From the IMG/VR virus record IMGVR_UViG_3300031857_000434, positions 1 through 41,889 of that record: DNA of 41,889 nt; one strand, 5' to 3'. The stretch is from a virus. How positions within the stretch are numbered: position 1 is the first letter of the stretch; each line of letters starts with the position of its first letter. A model generated the notes under the pieces. It was given only the letters and a program-made list of their open reading frames with translations. It was not told where the DNA came from and made no database searches. Position numbers and translations under genes: made by a program. Below are positions 36,919-41,889 of the stretch, piece by piece.

Positions 36919-37051
36919 GCGGCCCGATTAGTGTTGACAGAACTTGACACGGCCAGTATGCTCAAGTGCGGCCGCACTCCAAGGGGGCCGCGCTACTGAA
37001 AGCGATAGTTGGCCGCAGTTGGGCCGCAGTTGGCATTTCGGACATATCGAC
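36915..37051. repeat. Duplicated regulatory-like element, copy B
   Basis: 137 bp similar to 8072-8211. In this copy the + strand has TTGACA (36934-36939), a 17-bp spacer and TATGCT (36957-36962), a strong-looking promoter, followed at the expected start point by the 14-bp palindrome AGTGCGGCCGCACT (36965-36978). Two tandem GGCCGCAGTT units and the right-end block (37011-37051) are identical to copy A. It fills the gap between the MuF-like stop (37059) and the scaffold leader. The promoter faces against the flanking genes, so its product would be an antisense or noncoding RNA. Confidence 0.8.
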
Positions 37052-37058
37052 GTCGATC

Positions 37059-38015
37059 TCAGAGGCCAAGAGCCTCATCCGTCGCCCGGTTCGCAGCGAT
37101 GAACTTCTCGTAGTTCGTCGGGGCTGGCCCCTCCCAAGCACCGATCGACTCGGCCGCCTTGAAGTAGTCCTTGGAGTCGCGGAACGCCCGCGCGTAGGCG
37201 CGGGCCTCGGCCTCGGTGAGCGGCCGCCAGGAGCACCGACAGCCTCGGTGCCAGCGAGCGCCACGCTTGAACGACTCGAGCGAGTAGACGCGCGTGGAGA
37301 CCAAGATGCACCAGCCGCACGCACCGGCCGCCGGCACCCGCCGGTAGAGCATCGCCGACCCGTTCTTGAACTTCGGCCAGCTCGTCGAGGTCGCCATGAT
37401 GCGCTCGGCAGCTCGCCCGGCGTTGTAAGTCACCGAGGCGACGTAGGGCGTCACGCTCTCGACGGCCTCGCTCAGCACCTTGCCCTCAGCGAGCCCGGCC
37501 CTGACCTTGATGACCGGGGCCTCGAGGTTGAGGATGCGATCGGCCAGCATCGCGTCACTAAGGAGCGCCTGGCCGGCCTTGACCCGAGCAAGGGCAGCCT
37601 CGGCCTCGGCCGTGAGTGTCGGGGAGATCGTGTTGGCCGGGGATGATGCCCAGCGATCGAGGTCGTCCCATAGTTCGTTGTCGACGTCGATGGTCAGGTC
37701 GTCATCGAAGGTGACCCCGAACGCCGAGAACGTGCTGCGGGCGTAGCCGGCCGTGATCGCCGCCTGCCGCTCCTGCTGAGCGCCGAGCAGCGAATCCCAG
37801 GCCGTGACCCATTCGGTCTTGTCGGCATCGGTGACCGGCCGCATCGCTCGCCACAGGTCGATCGCGGTCTGCTCGGCCACACGCGAGGCGACCTCCTGCG
37901 AGGCTTGGTAGCCCACCGCCAGCGCCAGGAGCACAGCCGGGTCGATGTCGTTGTCGACCTCTACCTCGGCCCCCGACCGAGGTAGAGAGGTGATCCCGGC
38001 GGGAATCTCGGTCAT
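37059..38015 (-). CDS. Minor head protein (MuF-like)
   Basis: 318 aa. The central and C-terminal parts (ESVTPYVASVTYNAGRAAERIMATSTSWPKFKNGSAMLYRRVPAAGACGWCILVSTRVYSLESFKRGARWHRGCRCSWRPL) contain the C-x-W-C and H-x-x-C-x-C pattern of MuF C-terminal-type domains. Position after the portal is classic. It may be carried into the head with DNA. Overlaps the portal stop by 4 bp; followed by element B. Confidence 0.8.
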   Translation of the reverse strand: MTEIPAGITSLPRSGAEVEVDNDIDPAVLLALAVGYQASQEVASRVAEQTAIDLWRAMRPVTDADKTEWVTAWDSLLGAQQERQAAITAGYARSTFSAFGVTFDDDLTIDVDNELWDDLDRWASSPANTISPTLTAEAEAALARVKAGQALLSDAMLADRILNLEAPVIKVRAGLAEGKVLSEAVESVTPYVASVTYNAGRAAERIMATSTSWPKFKNGSAMLYRRVPAAGACGWCILVSTRVYSLESFKRGARWHRGCRCSWRPLTEAEARAYARAFRDSKDYFKAAESIGAWEGPAPTNYEKFIAANRATDEALGL

Positions 38016-39427
38016 TGGGCCTGCTCATCACCCGAAGGGCCGGGCTGCTGCTCATTGGCCGAGGGAGTGCCCTGCGCGAGCCCGTTCTGGCCGCCCATCG
38101 AGGCCGCCGTCGCCATGCGCTCGATCATTTCCGAGGCGTGCATCTGCTCCCAGCGGCTCATCTCCTGCGGAGTGGCCCCGTACCGCTCCCACACCGCCTT
38201 GCGCGGCAGGCCGATGTTGTAGAGCTTGGCGAGCGCGTCGACCCGAGCTGCCTCGGAGACGTTCTCGACGTCGCGCCAGATCGTTTCCATGTCGACGAGG
38301 TCGTCGGCCCGCGGGTCACCCGTGGCCTGCAAGCCCAGCCGCATGAGCGACTCCCAGGTCTCTCCGAACGACAGGGCGCGGTTCTGCACCTTCTTGACCA
38401 GGCCCGACTCAGTCGCCTTGAGGGCCTCGGCCGACAGGTTCGTCAGCTTGCCCAGGAGCAGGAACGGCGGTGTGCGGGTGATCGCCGCGGCTTGCTGAAT
38501 GGCTTGGTCAATGGCCTGGGCGTAAGGCTCGAGCGGTGTGGCGTCGAAGGAGCCGAAGCGAGCATCGGGGTTCTCCGATGTCCACAGGCGATCCATAGCG
38601 ATGTTGAACGGCTCGATCGGCTCTCCGTCAGCCCCCCTCGGGACGTCGATCCCGGTGGCCCACCTGATCTTGAACGCCGACAGCTCCGAGGCCATGAGCA
38701 GGTTCGATGTAAGGGTGTTGATCCGGTCGAACACCGGCAGGACATCGGAGAGCTCGCTGCGGCCGGTACCGTCCATCTGCGGGCGGTTGAGGAAGGGCTT
38801 GATCCCGACCTCCTCGCCAAAGGGGTTTTCCTCGACCTTGACCACGGTCCACTTGTCGGGCGAGACCTGCCCGTCGGCGTAGGGCGCCTCGAGGAAGAAC
38901 ACCTCCCCGGTGTTCAAGTGCAGCCGCGCGTACCACGTCTTGCCGATCTTGTCGGCCCACTTCTTGAGGGCGCGACGCACGACCAGCGGATCGCCGGGCT
39001 CGGAGTCGTGATAGCACTCGTAGGACGACTCGGCCCGGATGATCGCGCGGGTGCCGTCGGCCGAGGGCCACACCGACCCGTAGGACACGCTCGTGCTGAG
39101 CGCCTGGGTGTGCACGATAGGCGCATAGACGTCGAGATTGTTGCGCTGCCACAGTTCGGTCCACACCTTTGCGTCAGCGTCGGGTGCATCGAGCCGGAAC
39201 CCCTCAACGGTGAGACGGTCGGCGACGGAGTCGACGATGAGCAGCGGGAAGTTGCTCACGGCTTGCTTGAGCAGGCGGCGGTACTGATCGGATGCCTTCT
39301 GATGCACCCAGGGCATCGGGTGAAGGCCGTAGTAGTAGCGGTCCAACACCTCTGATTCGGCGTTGCGTAGGTCGAGCGCATCGCTCATCTCGCGGACAAT
39401 GCGGATCGCTTCGTCGTTCGTGGTCAT
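38012..39427 (-). CDS. Portal protein
   Basis: 471 aa, an SPP1 gp6-like portal. RYYYGLHPMPWVHQKASDQYRRLLKQAVSNFPLLIVDSVADRLTVEGFR near the start, YECYHDSEPGDPLVVRRALKKW in the middle and TRTPPFLLLGKLTNLSAEALKATESGLVKKVQNRALSFGETWESLMRL toward the end are the usual motifs. It forms the DNA-entry ring with the terminase encoded just upstream. The C-terminus is Gln/Gly-rich. Confidence 0.92.
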   Translation of the reverse strand: MTTNDEAIRIVREMSDALDLRNAESEVLDRYYYGLHPMPWVHQKASDQYRRLLKQAVSNFPLLIVDSVADRLTVEGFRLDAPDADAKVWTELWQRNNLDVYAPIVHTQALSTSVSYGSVWPSADGTRAIIRAESSYECYHDSEPGDPLVVRRALKKWADKIGKTWYARLHLNTGEVFFLEAPYADGQVSPDKWTVVKVEENPFGEEVGIKPFLNRPQMDGTGRSELSDVLPVFDRINTLTSNLLMASELSAFKIRWATGIDVPRGADGEPIEPFNIAMDRLWTSENPDARFGSFDATPLEPYAQAIDQAIQQAAAITRTPPFLLLGKLTNLSAEALKATESGLVKKVQNRALSFGETWESLMRLGLQATGDPRADDLVDMETIWRDVENVSEAARVDALAKLYNIGLPRKAVWERYGATPQEMSRWEQMHASEMIERMATAASMGGQNGLAQGTPSANEQQPGPSGDEQAQ

Positions 39428-40960
39428 TTAGAACCCTCCGGTGAAGCCCCTACGGGGCACTTGGCGAAGTCGTGCGTCGTTCGCCATGCACGCCGCAACG
39501 GCGAGGTCGATCTTGTGCATGGAGTCCTTGCTTTGCTTCTTGATCGTGATTCCGCGGGGGGTCTCATGACTGACCGCGTTGGAGATATGGCGGTTCAAGC
39601 GAGGGTCGTCGGGGTGAGAGATCGCGCCTTCACCGACACCCGCGTAGAACTCCTGCACCGCCGGCACCATGCGCGCGTTGCTCATGGTGAAGTCGAGGAC
39701 GCGACGCCGGCCGTAGGTGTCTTGCCAGACTTGGAACTCGGCCAGCCAATACGCGGTGTCACAGTTGAACGCCCGCACGTCGTAGAGGTCGAAGGCGTCC
39801 TCGACAGCGGCCATGACCTCACCGCGAGGCACTTGCCACTCCTCGGTGCCGTCGGTCTCCCATACGCCGAGCACGAACAGGTGCCCGTCGAGGGTCATGC
39901 CCATGAGAGCTGTCGCGTCCGATGACACCGAACCGTCGAAAGCCATGACGATCCGCTCGCCCTTCTTGGGTGCGCGGTCAGGACGTGCGGCCGCCTTCCA
40001 CGCCGCCATGTCCATCCATGCGATGCCGCCTAGGCGCACCATCTGATTGAGGCGGTAGCGCCTAAAGACGTTCTCGGGGGTCGACTTGACCGTCGAGCGC
40101 ATCTCCTCGATGTCGGCCAGACCAAGGCGCAGGTTCGGGTTGGCGATATGCCACATCGCCTCGTCGCGGTGGTCGCATCCGTCGGGGGCCTGCCACCAGG
40201 CGATCCCGAAGGAGTCATCGTCGACCTCACCGGAGGCCACGTCGCGCCCGTAGTCGAACAGGCGGGTGAGCAGCGCGTCGTCGCGGTAGTCGCCCGCGGT
40301 GGTGATGCCCAGGAGCAGCGACTCAGGTCGAGCACCCGAACCTTGCAGCATGGCCTCCCACAACTCCGAGGTGCCCGGAGCGGTCTGCGAGGAGGGATAG
40401 ATATGCGGCTCGTCGGCGATGGTCAAGAACGGGTTGAGGCCCTGGGCGAGCTTGCCGTCGTGCGACAGGACGCGATAGATCGATCCGGTCTCGACGTGCT
40501 CGATGGCGTCGCGGTAGACCTTGCACTCGTCCTTGAGCAGCGGGTGATTGAGCACCTGCCAGCGCGCCTCACCGAACACGAGCTTGGCCTGCTGGCGGTC
40601 ACCAGCGATCGAGTAGATTTCGCGGCCGAGCTCGGGGGTGCCGACGAGATACTTGAGCGCGATCGACGAACCCTTGAGCGACTTGGCCGTCTTGCGCGGC
40701 AGGCCCAGGATCGCTTGCCGGTAGCGGAGCAGGCCGGTGGCCGGGTTGCGCTCGAGCGCCCACTCCAAGGCCCACTTCTGCCAGTCGGCGAAGTTGAGCG
40801 GCTTGCCGGCGCGGAATCCCTTGGTCGCCACCATGAAGGTCGACGCGAACAGCGCGACATCGTCGCCGTCGGTCAGGGCAGACTTCCGCGGGGTCCAGAA
40901 TGCCGGAGCCCACTCCGGCTTAGGCGCAAGGGGGTCGACCTTGGCGTGGCGTGGACTCAC
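39428..40960 (-). CDS. Terminase large subunit
   Basis: 510 aa. ATPase: Walker A-like AILGLPRKTAKS (83-94), Walker B FLTIADEPHIY (about 178-188). Nuclease: IVMAFDGSVSSDATALMG, DVRAFNCDTAYW and the C-terminal HKIDLAVAACMAND (conserved acidic residue). It packages DNA with the portal. Starts MSPRHAKVDPLAPKPEWAPAFWTP and overlaps the small-subunit stop by 4 bp. Confidence 0.93.
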   Translation of the reverse strand: MSPRHAKVDPLAPKPEWAPAFWTPRKSALTDGDDVALFASTFMVATKGFRAGKPLNFADWQKWALEWALERNPATGLLRYRQAILGLPRKTAKSLKGSSIALKYLVGTPELGREIYSIAGDRQQAKLVFGEARWQVLNHPLLKDECKVYRDAIEHVETGSIYRVLSHDGKLAQGLNPFLTIADEPHIYPSSQTAPGTSELWEAMLQGSGARPESLLLGITTAGDYRDDALLTRLFDYGRDVASGEVDDDSFGIAWWQAPDGCDHRDEAMWHIANPNLRLGLADIEEMRSTVKSTPENVFRRYRLNQMVRLGGIAWMDMAAWKAAARPDRAPKKGERIVMAFDGSVSSDATALMGMTLDGHLFVLGVWETDGTEEWQVPRGEVMAAVEDAFDLYDVRAFNCDTAYWLAEFQVWQDTYGRRRVLDFTMSNARMVPAVQEFYAGVGEGAISHPDDPRLNRHISNAVSHETPRGITIKKQSKDSMHKIDLAVAACMANDARLRQVPRRGFTGGF

Positions 40961-41463
40961 GCACTACCCCGCGTGCGCTCGCGGTACTGATCCAGCTCGG
41001 ACTTCTGCTGCACCTCGGCTACGCCTAGGCGCCCGCGGTCGCTGGGGGTGAACCCGAGGAGTTGCAGCTTGTCGATGACCTGCTTCTCGAGCGCCCGCAG
41101 AGCCGACCGCTGACGCCAGTCCCCTTCGTCGAGCACGACCTTTCGCAGCGCAGCGCGCTCGTCCATCGCCTCGCAGAGAAGGAGGAGAATGTCGGCGTCG
41201 CCGTCGGCAGACAGCCAGCGGCGCCCGGCCTTCCACGCCCGATCCCACAGGGCGCGGCCTTCGGTGCCCAGCGGCCGGGGCGGTTCCGGCGTCTCGGTCA
41301 CCTGGGGGATCGCGGCCTCGGCGGGCGCGTCGGGCAGCTTCTTCTTGCTCGGGTTGCCTCGAGCGCGGTGCTGCTCGACCGGCAGAGGTGCAGGTCCGTT
41401 GCGGCGCGGCCGTGCCGGTCGCTTGGCGGCGACCTTCTTGGCGGCGGGCTTGTTCTCGGTCAA
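40957..41463 (-). CDS. Terminase small subunit
   Basis: 168 aa from TTG at 41463 (GGGAG 6 nt upstream; TTGA overlap with the HNH stop). The basic Lys/Arg/Pro-rich N-terminus (KPAAKKVAAKRPARPRR) likely contacts DNA. LGTEGRALWDRAWKAGRRWLSADGDADILLLLCEAMDERAALRK and the C-terminal LQLLGFTPSDRGRLGVAEVQQKSELDQYRER are typical of phage terminase small subunits (terminase_4/P27-like). Recognises the packaging site. Confidence 0.85.
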   Translation of the reverse strand: MTENKPAAKKVAAKRPARPRRNGPAPLPVEQHRARGNPSKKKLPDAPAEAAIPQVTETPEPPRPLGTEGRALWDRAWKAGRRWLSADGDADILLLLCEAMDERAALRKVVLDEGDWRQRSALRALEKQVIDKLQLLGFTPSDRGRLGVAEVQQKSELDQYRERTRGSA

Positions 41464-41831
41464 CGCTTGCTCCCTTGGCGTCGTGCCTTGCGCCGGGCGA
41501 TCCCGGCGAGGCGGTCCTGTTCGGTCTTGGCCTTGTGATGCCCGCTGCACAGCGAGCGGAGGTTGGTCAGGTCGAGGTGGCTGCCGCCCTCAGCGGAAGG
41601 GACGATCGCGTCGACCTCGGTGGCGGTCTCGGTGCAGCGGTGTCCGTCCTGCACGGCGGTACAGCGGTGGCCGTCGCGGCGAAGTGCTTGCCGGCGCTTG
41701 CGTGTCCACTCCCATCCCCGCGCCTCGGACTTGCTTCCGGCCCACGGCTCGACGAAGGGCTTGTGCTGGGCGCAGTAGGAATCGCGCCCTTCGACGACGT
41801 CGGGGCAGCGCGGCGACAGGCAGAAGCGCAT
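41460..41831 (-). CDS. HNH endonuclease, variant active site
   Basis: 123 aa from ATG at 41831 (GAGGG 5 nt upstream). Zinc knuckles at the N-terminus (FCLSPRCP, YCAQHKPF) precede the HNH core TEVDAIVPSAEGGSHLDLTNLRSLCSGHHKAKT (72-103). In most members the first motif is DH; here it is D-A (residues 74-75), so the usual general base is missing. DGHRCT is duplicated (53-58 and 62-67). HNH genes next to cos and terminase usually support cos cleavage. First gene of the late operon. Confidence 0.85.
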   Translation of the reverse strand: MRFCLSPRCPDVVEGRDSYCAQHKPFVEPWAGSKSEARGWEWTRKRRQALRRDGHRCTAVQDGHRCTETATEVDAIVPSAEGGSHLDLTNLRSLCSGHHKAKTEQDRLAGIARRKARRQGSKR

Positions 41832-41844
41832 GGTGCCCTCTCTC

Positions 41845-41850
41845 ACATTA
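41845..41850 (-). promoter_or_regulatory. Possible late promoter -10 box
   Basis: On the minus strand TAATGT (41850-41845) fits TANNNT and is 14 nt upstream of the HNH start. The region 17 bp upstream (CGGGGG) is not a good -35 hexamer, so activation by a phage factor would be needed. It would drive the late operon. Confidence 0.4.
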
Positions 41851-41867
41851 TGGGAATCGGGTTTGGT

Positions 41868-41877
41868 CCCCCGGCGG
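41868..41877. repeat. Terminal inverted 10-mer
   Basis: CCCCCGGCGG is the reverse complement of CCGCCGGGGG at 14-23. Both lie within 25 bp of the window ends. If the window ends are the phage ends, these could be terminase recognition arms around cos. The surrounding 41851-41889 holds no gene. Confidence 0.45.
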
Positions 41878-41889
41878 CGTGTCTGCGAA

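Overview
The window looks like a complete or nearly complete genome of a temperate siphovirus infecting a high-GC Gram-positive (actinobacterial) host. The support is its uniformly high GC, TANNNT-type -10 boxes, GTG/TTG starts, 4-bp ATGA/GTGA stop-start overlaps along long operons, leaderless regulatory genes, a CHAP endolysin, and an HK97-type head module with a 1388-aa tape measure. No LysB-type mycolylarabinogalactan esterase and no tRNA gene is seen, so the host genus is left open.

Layout. (i) 1-3600: a rightward left-arm operon of small unrecognised proteins with its own promoter, operator and terminator and a very unusual word/codon composition. (ii) 4010-15197: a long leftward early/metabolic operon. 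Read from its promoter it holds a Cro-like HTH protein, small proteins, an excisionase-like HTH protein, a lytic-transglycosylase-like exported protein, a Cas4/RecB-like nuclease, a C5-methyltransferase remnant fused to an HNH-like start, a possible ssDNA-binding protein, a prim-pol/helicase replication protein, a DUF4406-dNTP diphosphohydrolase fusion, a Holliday-junction-resolvase-like nuclease, a SAM methyltransferase and a GT-A glycosyltransferase. (iii) 15299-16448: a rightward repressor-integrase cassette ending in a bidirectional terminator. (iv) 16541-41831: the leftward late region. Read leftward from the right end it runs HNH, TerS, TerL, portal, MuF-like protein, scaffold, a SAP-like protein, a GT-B glycosyltransferase, major capsid, connectors, major tail protein, frameshifted tail chaperones, tape measure, minor tail proteins and tailspike, holins, endolysin and a metallophosphoesterase.

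Regulation that can be read: one 16-bp motif (consensus TGCNYAAGGTTASSC) overlaps the left-arm promoter, the divergent repressor and cro-like promoters and, in variant form, a promoter before the capsid gene, which suggests one repressor controls all four. Repressor and cro-like genes both appear leaderless. Four early genes carry a shared GCGAGAGGAGA start-associated sequence preceded by an inverted repeat. A 140-bp element occurs twice, 29 kb apart, in the only sizeable gaps of the replication and head operons, and holds an array of TGCGGCC sites around a promoter-like sequence.

Most annotations come from motif recognition by eye. No database or folding calculation was run.
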